A stretch of 64,000 bases of DNA from Bin87 sp965217175 (GTDB lineage: Bacteria; Chloroflexota; Dehalococcoidia; Lucifugimonadales; UBA3495), in NCBI GenBank assembly GCA_965217175.1, contig OZ244251.1:558001-622000 (forward strand). The letters run 5' to 3'. Positions 9,241 through 18,838 of this stretch are shown here, in pieces. The translations under genes were made by a program, and so were the position numbers. Position 1 is the stretch's first letter, and every line of letters begins with the position of its first letter. The notes beneath the pieces were generated by a model. The model was not told the origin of the DNA, searched no databases, and was given only the letters and a program-made list of their open reading frames with translations.

Positions 9241-9639
9241 CGCGCCTACCCTCCCGGTAAAAGGATCGACGTCCCGCCAGCCATGGCTACCGCTATCGAT
9301 GACGCCATCGAAGAGGAGTGCGGGCGATTCGCGCCGTGGATGAATCGGAACATCGTCGATGATCCTCGGGGTAAAATCACCACTGACCAGTTGTGGAACG
9401 CTTGGGCCCGGGATCTATTTCGCGCCCCAGCGAAGGATATGATCGACGGGATCACCCGTCAAGACGCCATCAGAGCCCTCCGGCTGCGCTTCAACCTCGG
9501 TCCCGCCAAACCGATCCGCATAGGGCAACAGATAGGCCGTGGCTGGTCCGGAGTACGGCTCAAAGATGCCGCTCAACTCGCCACTGCAGAAGGGGCTCCG
9601 CCGGCAGGAGTCCAAGGTTCGGATATCGAGTCCATCTAG

Positions 9640-10400
9640 TTCCCGGAGTCGGTGACGGTTCAATGCAAGGAAGAAGACGGATTCCACCTCGATGTATTGG
9701 GAAACGGTCTAGATGCAAGCGAGCCTCCGACCTTCGCGGGCGAATCTGCCGGTGTTCAAATGGCCGACAGCGCTACTCAGTCTCAACGCCAGCTTGCCTG
9801 CCCGGTTGGAGGACGCCGGGAAAGTGGGTGTTGACACTAAAGTCTCCAGACGACGTGCTTTCAAGCCGGTCTCGTGAAACAGATCCACCGAAAAACTCCG
9901 TTTAAGCCGTTACATACGTTACATGTGATGCACGTTTGACCGTCCGCCGGCCGAGAATCCGGATTTCACCATCTAATTTGACGGTGATGTGTCCCCTTGG
10001 CCCACAACGTCCAGCGCAACGGTCTCGGGCATACGGCACCCCACCCCTACACCCATGGGCGCGCCAGCGGCATGCAAAACCATGGCACCATTCTAAGATC
10101 GCGGGGCGACCGGCAACGGAAGCGCTCAGCAGAGCGTAACCAGTTGTTCTGAACCCACCATTCCAGAGGTCTGTCTCCGCATTTTGATCAGCGGCTATGC
10201 CCCCTTCGTTCTTCGTCCGGCCATGGCGCTCATTGAATTGCCAGTACGGAACGGTCAGTGGCTGTTGCACGCTCCCCAAAGGTGATTCAAAATATCGACG
10301 CCGGCTGGCGCCCGGCCACTGCGCCGATTGGCCAGTTGCCCGATGGAGACCGTCCGAACTCCCGCCCCTCCCCGCACTCTCACAAACTCCTGACACACCG
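9640..10400. other. stretch without recognisable gene
   Basis: Several short frames occur on both strands but none has a credible start site, family motif or consistent composition. Nothing structural was noticed. Confidence 0.5.
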
Positions 10401-10792
10401 CTAGAAATTTGGCCGGAAAGCCTTGCTGAATGGGGAGGGGGTTATACTCCGGGCTATCCGAGTTAGGGTGGCGGAGTAAAACTATGCTGGGCGAGCGCAG
10501 CGATCAACATGGTCTGTGGGAAACCGATCGGTTGTACCTGGACCTGGTGGGTCGAGACAGTTTTTACGGCCTGCTGGCATCGATGCGCGGCCAGCTGTTT
10601 CGCGGCGCTGAGGCCAAGGCCAGCGCCGACTTCGACATCCGGTGGAATGTGGCCCTGGAGATTGAGATCGAGGAGCCTCCCTTTGCTAAGAGCAGGTTGC
10701 AGGTGTTTCTGGCCCAGTTGATCCTGCAAGACAAGGTGCGTGAAGTGTTTGAGCGGAGCCTGCGTCTGGCACGGGCGGCCGGCTACCTGAAC
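10401..10792 (+). pseudogene. 5' fragment of the second IS1182 lineage
   Basis: CTAGAAATTTGGCCGGAAA at 10401 matches the left terminus of the element at 30272. The frame from ATG 10484 encodes MLGERSDQHGLWETDRLYLD and tracks the 30350 transposase but lacks about 36 residues after MRGQLF. It ends after RLARAAGYL, where an IS1380 end fragment begins. Confidence 0.8.
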
Positions 10793-10913
10793 CCCAATCC
10801 ACCGACAAGACAAGTGTCGCGGCGGGTTGAATGGGTAAGAAAGTGCTCCTGTGCTTCGGGGATAATGGTTTGTGGAACAGGAGACCAACCAGAAACAGGG
10901 AGCGCCCAATAGC
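10793..10913 (+). mobile_element. IS1380 terminal remnant (about 120 bp)
   Basis: This segment, beginning ACCCCAATCCACCGACAAG, matches the complement of the right end of the IS1380 copies (for example 36850-36966) up to the transposase start, then similarity stops abruptly. It carries the terminal repeat but no transposase. Confidence 0.75.
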
Positions 10914-10927
10914 AACTGTCTTGAAAG

Positions 10928-11225
10928 TCAACAGGAATGAGCGACGATTGGCTGAGTGATATCGCAACACGGAGAGCCATGATTGAGCATGGCGTTGAGT
11001 ATAACCAGCAGTTTGCGCATGGACGCGACTAGCGCCACCTTTTTCGGCTTACCAGCTGCCAGCAGCCTCTGGTAGAAGTCCCGAATAGCAGGATTGTGGC
11101 GGCTGGCTACCAACGCTCCCATGTAGAGGACGGCCCGCACCCGGGAGCGTCCGCCCCAGACGGCGCGTTTGCCTCGAAGGGCGCCGCTGTCGCGGTTGTA
11201 GGGAGCCACGCCCACAAGGGTCGGC
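10928..11225 (-). pseudogene. IS110-family transposase, C-terminal fragment
   Basis: The minus strand encodes TLVGVAPYNRDSGALRGKRA, then GGRSRVRAVLYMGALVASRH and VASMRKLLVILNAMLNHG, the conserved C-terminal Tnp_20 region of IS110/IS116/IS902 transposases. The N-terminal RuvC-like part is absent: the frame upstream merges into unrelated antisense sequence of an IS5 fragment. Confidence 0.8.
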
Positions 11226-11253
11226 CATCGACCGGCGCACCACCCGCCACGCT

Positions 11254-11436
11254 GGGTATAGATTGAGCCAGCGGACCAGGAAACGAGTTGAGGAGGTCTT
11301 CGGCTGGGTGAAGACGGTGGCCGGCGGCCGGAAGCTACGGTACTGCGGAGTGGCCCGCAACCGGTTCTGGATGGAGATGACCACCGCTGGTTAAAACCTG
11401 GTGCGGCTGGCCAAACTGACGGCGGCCACAGCGTGA
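11254..11436 (+). pseudogene. IS5-family transposase, C-terminal fragment
   Basis: The plus strand encodes RKRVEEVFGWVKTVAGGRK, then ARNRFWMEMTTAG, an in-frame TAA, and NLVRLAKLTAATA. A related fragment lies at 42830-43278. The rest of the gene is missing. Confidence 0.75.
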
Positions 11437-12217
11437 GCCGTGGGATCAGTCTGCCCTGAACCGGCTCACCATGCTGGAAAGCTCCAAAATCGGCCTGAGC
11501 CCAGCGTCCGCCAGACCTCAGATCCCGTATCATAGACGCCAGCGTGTGATATTACGACGCCCGAATACTGCACCCCGCCATTCAACCACCCCATTTCAAC
11601 ATCCTGCTACCGGGCTGATGGTTCCTTAAGCCCAGTGACAGGCCGGCCGTTGCCAGCTTGAACTCGGCCGCTATACAGTTAAAGAACATTGACCAACCTC
11701 GGCGGTGGAGTCTGAACCCGCGTCCCGGTGAAGACCACACCAAAGTTTTACGACCGTTTTCTGCGAAGGGAAATAATTACACGCTTTGTGATCAACCAAG
11801 ATTCGGAACTAATACCGCGGCAAATTCCCGGGGTTATGACCTTACTCACCAACGACCAGGAATCGTCAACTGAGCGAGCCCAACTGGACACCGTCCCGGT
11901 TCTGTCGCGGTGCATAATCTGATGTGGCGAGGATTGCCACTCACGACTCTCACCTGTCGGGGATCAGGCCAACGGCCTACGAACCACAGCGATGAAAACG
12001 AAGGTTGGTAGCCATCGTTCCGACCCGGCAATTACCAACATCAACAACACCCCCTGTTACCGTTCCTGATCACAATTCGGGGGGACGAGACCGACGAAGA
12101 CTCTGCCTGGAAACCGTCCCCGTCTTTCGTTCCAATTCAACCTGACTAACCCAGTCGTCTGCACCGCCTTCTCTTCCCGATGCCGTGCTGCCGATCCGTT
12201 CCAAGGAGAACCTCGCC
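11437..12217. other. stretch without recognisable gene
   Basis: Only short frames occur. One, from 11728, begins MKTTPKFYDRFL and faintly resembles the start of the pseudo-NERD protein at 15891, but the likeness fades after about 12 residues. No toxin partner for the following antitoxin is visible here. Confidence 0.45.
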
Positions 12218-12580
12218 ATGATTACGCTCAGACAGCTGATTGCTGAACTACCCGAAGATCAACGCCAGAGGATCAAGAATCACTCTCGCAAACTCATCGC
12301 CGAAGAGGGGTTCCTCCAGGAACTACGGCATGCTCTCCACGAGACTGCCGCCCACCTGGCCGATGAGCTGGGCATCGTCCCGCAGGACGTTCCGGTTCTG
12401 GAACATCAGGCCGACCTGCTATTGACCGCCTTTGCCGGCTACGTGGAAGCGGCGGGCGGGCGGTTGCAACTGGTAGCCGAGCTGCCCGGCCGGCCACCCA
12501 TCACTTTGACCGACGTGGGCGCCATTTTTCCCCAACCCGAACTCCCGCCGTCCGATACTCCGTCGACCCACACCGGCTGA
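12218..12580 (+). CDS. HTH-domain antitoxin/regulator (HigA-like), orphan
   Basis: ATG 12218 follows AAGGAG with 8-nt spacing, giving 120 residues. The N-terminal third is helical and charged (ELPEDQRQRIKNHSRKLIA). A helix-turn-helix resembling Xre/HigA proteins follows (LQELRHALHETAAHLADEL, then GIVPQDVPVLEHQADLL), and the C-terminal part has the AGGRLQLVAELPGRPPITL segment common in HigA2-type antitoxins. Such antitoxins bind a RelE/HigB-like RNase and repress their own operon. No toxin frame is found on either side, so it is either an orphan or a remnant of a pair. Confidence 0.65.
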   Translation: MITLRQLIAELPEDQRQRIKNHSRKLIAEEGFLQELRHALHETAAHLADELGIVPQDVPVLEHQADLLLTAFAGYVEAAGGRLQLVAELPGRPPITLTDVGAIFPQPELPPSDTPSTHTG

Positions 12581-12675
12581 ACTTCCCAATGCAGCCGCGC
12601 AGGTTCCGCGAACCGGTTCATTCAACCGCCTGGCTCACTTCGAATGGGATGCTTACCTCATAACTGCCTCCGATC

Positions 12676-13824
12676 CTACCAGCTCACGCCTCGGTCGAGG
12701 TGGTACAGGCGCTCAATGACCCTGGCGCCCTGATTCTCCAAGCCAGAACTTCGATAACTCCTTCTATAGTATTGAAGAAAGCCGACGTCCCCATGAACCT
12801 CGAGAATTTCCAATATTTGTGCGTGGCAGAGGTGGCCGCCGGCGCCGTATCCCAGGAAGAAATTCCGACCTCCGGAGTTGGCAACCAAATCCGCCAGGGC
12901 GCCAGCAGCCTCGCCCTTTTTACAGTAGGACGACGACAAATCTGGCCAGGGACGGATCCCGCATTTCCCTTCGACCGAAGGTTCGTCACCGGCCGCGATG
13001 GTTTCCAGGATGTGATAGTACGAACCGTATTCCCGCTTGTTGTAAGGGGGATCGGCGTAAACCGCGTCCACGTCGAGTCCTCTGACCAGAGCGTTGGAAT
13101 CCCCTCGGTAGACATGGTGGATTGCGTCCGGGGCGCCACGCGTGAAATCGGCGCGGCGCAACTGGAGGGGACATAGGGCGTTGGGTTTGAATCGGTCTCG
13201 TAGGTAGGTTCGAAAATGGGCCGCGGTATTGGCCACGGCGCTGGCTGCCGCGCAGAGATCGGTGATCAGCAGCGACAGTTCCGCCGGCGTCAGGCAATCG
13301 GACCAAGCGGAGATCTGCCGTCGAATGGCACCAATACTGCCGGCATTCTGCATCGTGAAATATAGCCTCCCATGGGGCCCGGCAGGAGAGTACTCCCGAA
13401 CCCAGAAACCCTCCACCGGCGGGAGGCCATTCAGGAACTGCAACACCGCGCCGTAACGGTCGACGTCACGTCCGTCCGTGGGGACATCCACACCATCGAA
13501 GGTTGGCGCATCTGTGTTCAAAAGCTTCGCCCTGGCAGCGTGGAATGCCCAGAGAAGGTTGTCGTTGGCCACGACCGACATTCCCAACCCCTTCAGGTTG
13601 GCGGACATCGTTGCCGTTCCTGAGAACACGTCCGCCACCCGGGCCCCAGGTCCGACGACGGACGCAATGTGCTCCGCGATACGGCCACCGTGCCTCACCT
13701 TGCTGCCCAGGTACGGGATGGCCGGCCGCTTGGTGGTACCAGGTCGGTTGGCCAAACCGGAAGAATCGCCTTCGCCCGGGTGTCGCGGCAAGAGCAAGGT
13801 TGATTGTTCGATCTCAGCGTCCAT
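12676..13824 (-). CDS. D12-class DNA adenine-N6 methyltransferase, orphan
   Basis: A 382-residue frame starts at ATG 13824 with AGGGGG just upstream. It carries the N-terminal PYLGSKVRHGG motif, the AdoMet-binding ADVFSGTATMSANLKGLG and catalytic VYADPPYNKREYGSYYH, the order of the MethyltransfD12 (Dam-like) family. The protein is longer than Dam (about 280), with an extended region between about 110 and 250. No cognate restriction gene is adjacent, so it could be a solitary modifier, a phage-derived enzyme, or part of a defence locus with the NERD genes downstream on the other strand. Specificity cannot be read from the sequence. Confidence 0.88.
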   Translation of the reverse strand: MDAEIEQSTLLLPRHPGEGDSSGLANRPGTTKRPAIPYLGSKVRHGGRIAEHIASVVGPGARVADVFSGTATMSANLKGLGMSVVANDNLLWAFHAARAKLLNTDAPTFDGVDVPTDGRDVDRYGAVLQFLNGLPPVEGFWVREYSPAGPHGRLYFTMQNAGSIGAIRRQISAWSDCLTPAELSLLITDLCAAASAVANTAAHFRTYLRDRFKPNALCPLQLRRADFTRGAPDAIHHVYRGDSNALVRGLDVDAVYADPPYNKREYGSYYHILETIAAGDEPSVEGKCGIRPWPDLSSSYCKKGEAAGALADLVANSGGRNFFLGYGAGGHLCHAQILEILEVHGDVGFLQYYRRSYRSSGLENQGARVIERLYHLDRGVSW

Positions 13825-14931
13825 CGATCCCCCTATGGGTCTTTGAACTTATTGTGGTTTCGCATTTCGACCTCCTGAAAAATACCGGCGACTGGCGCCT
13901 CTTCAGACCCTGGTGAACTCAGCCGGACTTCACGGACCCACGCCAAGATCCAAATCGACGTGATTGGAGATCCGTGGCCGCGGGCTCAGGAATCGGGTGA
14001 ACGATGTGTTCAGGAGGGTCGCGCTCACCGACATCGAGTTCGACGCCGGAGCGAGGCGCGCCCACCACCTGGCAGACCGGATCACGAATCCGCCGAAGGC
14101 CGGCAGCTCATTTGGACGAACGGGTGGCGTCCCCTTTTCCGTAACGGGAACGAATACTGTTGGCGATATGTGAGCCGCCGTATGCACCACACTAGGCGTG
14201 GCCGTTACCGGCCCCATCTCGCCTTCGCGTCCGCCCGGAATCCCCTCCCCATCATTGCATCGGAACCACGCCCGCATACACGGCGCCCAAACGCAGCAAA
14301 CTGCACTCAAACATGGAGGTTCCTGTCGAAACATCTCCAACCGGGGATGGAGAGGATCATCGCCCGCATCGTCAACCGGCTGGACCTCTTGCGCCCTGGA
14401 CCATAACGACTCACCCATGCAGCAGCCTCATTGGCCGCGGGGGTCGCCACTTTGCGGTAACTCGTCCGGCTGTGGCGCATTGTTCACCTACGGGCACCGG
14501 CGATATTCCGGCACGATTGGCACGCCGCCGGCAGAGGAAACGACCGCGTTGTCCAACAGGTGAGGCCCCGCGGGATTAACCGGATGCCAGGCGAGCCACC
14601 CATCTGGATCCACGCCGACGCGACCGGATCCAATAACGTAAGGGCCCATCCTTAACCGAGGAGAACTGCAACCGAGGAGAACTGCGAAAGCGCGGGTATC
14701 GCTTGGTGCCAGTCCATTCGACACCCGTGGTGATTGCACAGACACCGCGCCCGATGCCGGTGAGCCGGTTACCCGGCGCCACGCAATGGCGCCGCCGCAG
14801 GGTTCCACGTTGACCTACAAACCTGTCCGGCCCATGGCCTGTTGATCCGCCGGCCTTTTTCCGCTGGCGCTTTTGTGTCCGGCGTTTCTGGACACAGCGT
14901 AGCAAACCCAACGTCCCCTGGAAGAATCATC
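13825..14931. other. stretch without recognisable gene
   Basis: Overlapping frames exist on both strands (longest about 160 codons at 13930-14418, minus) but lack start signals and family motifs. No repeat or hairpin of note was seen. Confidence 0.5.
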
Positions 14932-15612
14932 ATGCAGTTTCACGAATCCTTTCCCCCACACCGCCGCCGCGATTCCCGTCGCCGGGCTGAAGCGCGCGTG
15001 TACGACGAAATCGCCGCCAGCTCCCGCCCAGGCTATGCTTATTACGAATTCCAATTTGGACCCCACGCTCCAGAACTCGATTTCATCATTTGGCTCGAGG
15101 ATGTGGGGCGTTTCGGCATCCAGGTCAAAGGCGGACAGTACCAATACCGGAAGGGCCTGTGGCGCCTGCGATCCCTGGATGGAAGCTGGCTGGCGAAACC
15201 ATGCCCCATCGCCCAGACCTGGGACGCCAGCTTGTCCTTGGTCGAAGCGGTACGAGACGTTATCCACCGCCGAATATTCGTCATCCCGGTCCTGCTCTTC
15301 CCCGACGGTGAGCCCGACGAACGCACGCGGAGACGGGTGAATAACAGCAAGGTTTGCGCCGCCTGGGGCGCCGACGGCCTGGTAGGTCGCCTGGCGGAGA
15401 TCGCAAAACGAGTTGGAGTTCGCAAGCCACCCACGAAGACCCAGATCAGGAACGAATTCGAGGCATTGACCGGCGACCGAATGCGGTTGGATGTGAGCAG
15501 TTCCCGACCGCACCTGCAGACTCAGCCGTACCCCGTGCCACCCCCGCAACGTCGCAATCGAGCCCGCACTCCAACAGAGCCACGGTTACCGTGGGCCGGG
15601 CCAACGTCCTGA
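14932..15612 (+). CDS. NERD-domain nuclease-like protein
   Basis: ATG 14932 follows GGAAG; 226 residues. Residues about 18-165 match the nuclease-related domain: Glu20 in RRAEARVYDEI, Asp50 in APELDFIIWL and the Q-x-K signature in FGIQVKGGQYQ (Gln64, Lys66), the PD-(D/E)xK-type residues. Further core strands are RRIFVIPVLLFPDG and the helix GLVGRLAEIAKR. The C-terminal 45 residues are Pro/Arg-rich. NERD proteins are putative DNases often attached to helicase or membrane modules. A paralogue with the same spacing but lost catalytic residues follows 278 bp downstream on the same strand. Confidence 0.72.
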   Translation: MQFHESFPPHRRRDSRRRAEARVYDEIAASSRPGYAYYEFQFGPHAPELDFIIWLEDVGRFGIQVKGGQYQYRKGLWRLRSLDGSWLAKPCPIAQTWDASLSLVEAVRDVIHRRIFVIPVLLFPDGEPDERTRRRVNNSKVCAAWGADGLVGRLAEIAKRVGVRKPPTKTQIRNEFEALTGDRMRLDVSSSRPHLQTQPYPVPPPQRRNRARTPTEPRLPWAGPTS

Positions 15613-15890
15613 ACTTATACCGTCGGATCCACCCCAACGCGGGAGAAATCCCACCGACTGACGAGGGTTAGCACGGTTCCGTCAACCCGGAACGCCCGGT
15701 TCGACGGATGGTCTCCAACCGGGGTGCTGACCGGGACACCCGGTGGATCGCTGCTAACGCCATCCCGCTGGGCGTCCCCTGCCTCTCTGCGCCTGGCTCG
15801 CGGCCGCCCATCGCTACCCAATTCTTTCCCAACAGGTCGTGGGTCAGGCGACCCAACCAAATCCTCAAAATCCATAAGGAGCAACAACAA

Positions 15891-16601
15891 ATGAAAATCA
15901 CCCCCAAATTCCCGGAGCGTCTGCTTCAGGATCCCGACTTCAAGGCCCAGTTTGAGGCCCACACCGAATTGGCCAACAGCTCGCTCCCAGGCGTCACTTT
16001 GTATCACCTGCCCGGCGGTCCACAGCCACTCGGACTGAATTTCACCACCTGGATAGAAGGGACCAGCCGCTTCGGGCTGCGCATAGTGCCCGGCGAGTTC
16101 TGCATCCAGGACGGCAAGTGGATGCGACTCACCACAGATGACCGCGCCAAACGAGTGATGGATCCGGTCCGCGCGACTTGGGACGCGTCAGAAATCGCCA
16201 GGCACGCCATCAGCGAGACCACCGGCCAGGGCACCTTCCTCATCCCGGTGGTGGTCTTCGCCGACATGCCGGTCGACGAAGATATCGTACGGGCCAGCAG
16301 CAGCAGCAGCGCCCGGATCCTCTGGGGCTTGGAATCCCTGGCCGATCGCCTGGTCGACCTGGTGAACAAGGACGATGTAGTCCCTGGTCTCAGCGCCGAT
16401 CGTATTCAGCGGGAGCTGCGCGCCTTCGACCCGGAGTTCATTTGGGATGAGCCCACGGAAGTCGCCCCGCCCGTGGAGCTTGCCGCCGGCCAGGTGATTA
16501 TCCAGCACGTGGACGTCGTCAACGTGTACACACGTGGCACTGAGGGCGCCTGCCTACCCCAGGGGCAGCAGCTACTCAGGCCGCCTGTCGCTGACAGGTA
16601 G
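15891..16601 (+). CDS. pseudo-NERD paralogue lacking catalytic residues
   Basis: ATG 15891 has a good Shine-Dalgarno (AAGGAG); 236 residues. It aligns position for position with the preceding NERD protein: LGLNFTTWIEG against PELDFIIWLED and FGLRIVPGEF against FGIQVKGGQY. Asp50 is Asn, Gln64 is Arg and Lys66 is Val, so nuclease chemistry is not expected. The strand FLIPVVVFADMPVDED and helix LESLADRLVDLVNKD are kept. A Ser5 run is encoded by AGC repeats at about 16296. Inference: a regulatory or structural partner of the active paralogue. Its 3' half is duplicated at 38579-38984. Confidence 0.6.
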   Translation: MKITPKFPERLLQDPDFKAQFEAHTELANSSLPGVTLYHLPGGPQPLGLNFTTWIEGTSRFGLRIVPGEFCIQDGKWMRLTTDDRAKRVMDPVRATWDASEIARHAISETTGQGTFLIPVVVFADMPVDEDIVRASSSSSARILWGLESLADRLVDLVNKDDVVPGLSADRIQRELRAFDPEFIWDEPTEVAPPVELAAGQVIIQHVDVVNVYTRGTEGACLPQGQQLLRPPVADR

Positions 16602-16898
16602 TCCTTACCAACGGGAGGCGGATCCCCGTCCGTCTTCCACCATGATTCGCGGCTGCCGCCAGCAACGCAGCGGGCGCCTTCGCACGTTCCCCGGGTTCAT
16701 CGGAGCCCGGGGACGACACTCCTCATCCATTCTGCCATCGGACGCAATTCGTCAACCGGCGGAGCAGGTCGAGGGGAGGAACAAGCGCCTCACCCCACGC
16801 CGATCTGGCTGCCCGCCACGTAGACGCGCTGGGCGCTGGCAACGCATCCGGCGATGCAGTAAACCCGACCCAAACCAACCAACAGTAGTAAATTTCAC

Positions 16899-17315
16899 GT
16901 GACCACCCCTGAAGATCGACTTCGCAACCTCGAATCTACCTTTCAACAGCTGGCGACCAAATCGGATACGCCCGACCTGCGCCAGGCGATCAACGACCTG
17001 CATCTGTCACTGCGCGAGGAAATCGCCCGCGCGGGTACCACGATGGCCCAGCGGGACCCATCCACAACCAGATTCTTCGGAGCCATGGCGGTAGTCGGGG
17101 CGACCTCCATGATGACGTTCCTCGTACTCAAATTGATCCATTGCATCGATCAGGCGGCTCGACCGGCAGCTACCCATCGCCTCACCTGCCGGATCAGGCG
17201 ATCGGCAGGTTCAGTCCGTGTGCCGAACCCGCGCACGAACAGCTCGAAGCCAGGCAGGGAATCCCCGTCCACCGACGTCAACCGATGTGTACCATTGGTA
17301 ACTGTTCAGAGTTGA
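16899..17315 (+). CDS. small coiled-coil/membrane protein, C terminus altered by IS66
   Basis: The frame opens at GTG 16899, without a clear Shine-Dalgarno, and encodes TTPEDRLRNLESTFQQLATK, a helical region to about residue 50, then one hydrophobic segment (GAMAVVGATSMMTFLVLKLI, about 67-88). The rest is Arg/Pro-rich and runs into the IS66 terminus at 17298, so the true C terminus is uncertain. It follows the pseudo-NERD gene by about 300 bp. The first nine codons are repeated at 39280-39308. Function unknown; location suggests a membrane anchor for the NERD pair. Confidence 0.45.
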   Translation: MTTPEDRLRNLESTFQQLATKSDTPDLRQAINDLHLSLREEIARAGTTMAQRDPSTTRFFGAMAVVGATSMMTFLVLKLIHCIDQAARPAATHRLTCRIRRSAGSVRVPNPRTNSSKPGRESPSTDVNRCVPLVTVQS

Positions 17316-18738
17316 GGGGAAATGAGCAACCGGTGGGTTTCCAGGAAGGGGTTGAGGCCCCTGGCCCGCCAGGTGCCGAAGAGGGACGCCAGGGTCATTT
17401 TGCTGCCGCTGCCCGCTTCCGAGCGGGTGCCGCCACTGATTTTCCGGCTGATCACCAGATGGCGCAGGCTCCATTCCGCCGCATTGTTGTCAGAAGGGGT
17501 GTCTGGATGCGTCACGAAGACAAACAGTTCCTTGATGTGCCGTTCTATCCGCCGGTATAGCTTGGCTTGCGGCGCCATCGGGTCTTCCAGGAAGGGACGG
17601 CACAGCTTCAGCAATCGCCTTTCCAGGACCAACTCTCCCCGTGCCGGGAGGCGTCCTCCGGCCGCTGCCCAAGCCCGGGCCCGGTCGTAGAGCCACCGCA
17701 CTCCGTTGGCCCACTTCGCCAGCACTGCATCCTCCGGGTACAGCGCCTTCAGCTTGTGGATGTCCCGCAGCAGGTGGGCCCAGCACCGTTGCTTCAATCC
17801 AGGGTAGTGGTCGTAGGCGGCGTAGAAGTCGCTTGCCAGAATCCCGCCAAACTCCTCGCCCAACGCCTCGTCCACCACCTCCCCGCCCCGGCCCCGGCGC
17901 AGGAAGTACCGCTCCGCAGGTGTGCTGAAGGTCCAAACGTAGCCGTTGACTCTATTCTCCCGCCAGCCAGTCTCGTCAGCGTGCACTACCGGGCTGCTAC
18001 GGATGCGCTCCAGCGTTTCAGCGACAGCCGTTCCGCCATGCCGGGCAACCTGATGGACGGCCCGGACGATGGCCCCAACGCTCAGTTTCAACTGGTGGAA
18101 CGTTCGCAGATACCATTGAATTGTCCTTACGGGCAGCCGCCCCTCTTCCCGCAGGGTGACAATCAGGCTCACCAGGTTGACCCCCAGGCGTTGCCGACCT
18201 ACAGCCAATCCCCGCAGGGGGGCCTGGGGCAGCCGCCGTTTCCGGCGCAGCGGACACAGCCGGGCCATGAAGACGTGCTCTGTGACTTCCGCTGGGTCCA
18301 CCGGAATATCTATGACTTCCCGGGCCCGCTGCACCCATCCCCCCGGACAGGGTGGTGTGGCATTCCGGGCAGGACTCCGCAGCGTGCTCCATCCGGCGGG
18401 CGGGTTCCGTCCGCCGCCGGGCAAAGCCGTGGGGACGCCTTTTTCGGAGCTCTTTTCTCTGCGGCTGACGCCCCTTGCCAGCCGGCTTGTGGCCCGGCAT
18501 CCTGCCCCTTGGACCGGCGGCGGACAGCCGGGCCTCCAGGCTCTCCACCCGCCGCCGCAGTCCGGCATTGGTGTCCTGTAGCTCCGCTATGACTACCAGC
18601 AGGGTTTCCCGGCTCGCCTTGGTCAGGTCCAGTCCCGTTTCCATTGTCTTTTTATGCCACAACTACGCCCTGGGCGCCAGTGTTTTTCAGCGGGACCGTG
18701 GACCCGGCAAATTCGCCTCATCAACTCTGAACAGTTAC
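17298..18738 (-). mobile_element. IS66-family element (single-gene type)
   Basis: Perfect 18-bp inverted repeats, GTAACTGTTCAGAGTTGA at 17298-17315 and its complement at 18721-18738, enclose one transposase gene and no tnpA/tnpB accessory genes, as in the ISBst12 subgroup. The 8 bp flanking each side do not match, so the usual IS66 target duplication is missing. A related IS66 terminus occurs at 22542. Confidence 0.88.
17306..18662 (-). pseudogene. IS66 TnpC transposase with one frameshift
   Basis: The N-terminal part from ATG 18662 encodes the leucine-rich coiled coil (LLVVIAELQDTNAGLRRRVE) and the zinc-finger-like CPECHTTLSGG. The remainder lies in the next frame: VQRAREVIDIPVDP, then the DDE residues in VVHADETGW, LASDFYAAYDHYPG and DNNAAEWSLR. 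The frames meet at a G6 run (18339-18344) where five Gs would restore SGGWVQRA. The usual Arg after the catalytic Glu (AER) is Trp here. The lesion may be real or a homopolymer sequencing error. Confidence 0.85.
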
Positions 18739-18754
18739 CGGTTACGGCTTTTTG

Positions 18755-18783
18755 TTGACATTCGACTTGGCCAATCCTAATAT
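18755..18783 (+). promoter_or_regulatory. consensus sigma-70-type promoter
   Basis: TTGACA at 18755-18760, a 17-bp spacer and TAATAT at 18778-18783 form a near-perfect housekeeping promoter. It lies 17 bp right of the IS66 terminus and about 55 bp before the first gene of the DUF1800 operon, so transcription should start near 18790. Confidence 0.75.
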
Positions 18784-18838
18784 GTTGTGAATCGGCGCCT
18801 GGCCTGGTGTTCTGGGCTCGATAAACGGAGAGGTGGTA

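Larger units (their letters stand above)
7577..9639 (+). pseudogene. phage/plasmid primase-helicase-like C-terminal part, split by IS4
   Basis: The frame reads in from the IS1182 edge and is cut at 7907; removing the IS4 element (7908-9240) and one copy of its 11-bp duplication restores the same frame, which runs to the stop at 9639. Encoded features are ILSGNSLPYLGLFDPAVVER followed by FRLVPFPKPDNDF, which resembles the end of the helicase core of D5/P4-type primases, then a DNA-binding-like tail (ITTDQLWNAWARDLF, GRGWSGVRLKD). The N-terminal primase and Walker motifs are missing, lost at the IS1182 junction. Assignment rests on a short motif stretch. It suggests a former plasmid or integrative element. 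Confidence 0.55.

Noticed and set aside
9902..10396. 164-aa minus-strand frame
   Set aside because: No family similarity, Gly/Arg/Cys-rich composition and no start site.
11728..11922. Third NERD-like paralogue start
   Set aside because: Similarity to the protein at 15891 is limited to about 12 residues and no domain follows.
16290..16315. AGC microsatellite as a phase-variable switch
   Set aside because: A trinucleotide repeat cannot shift the frame, and the duplicate at 38579 carries the same array.
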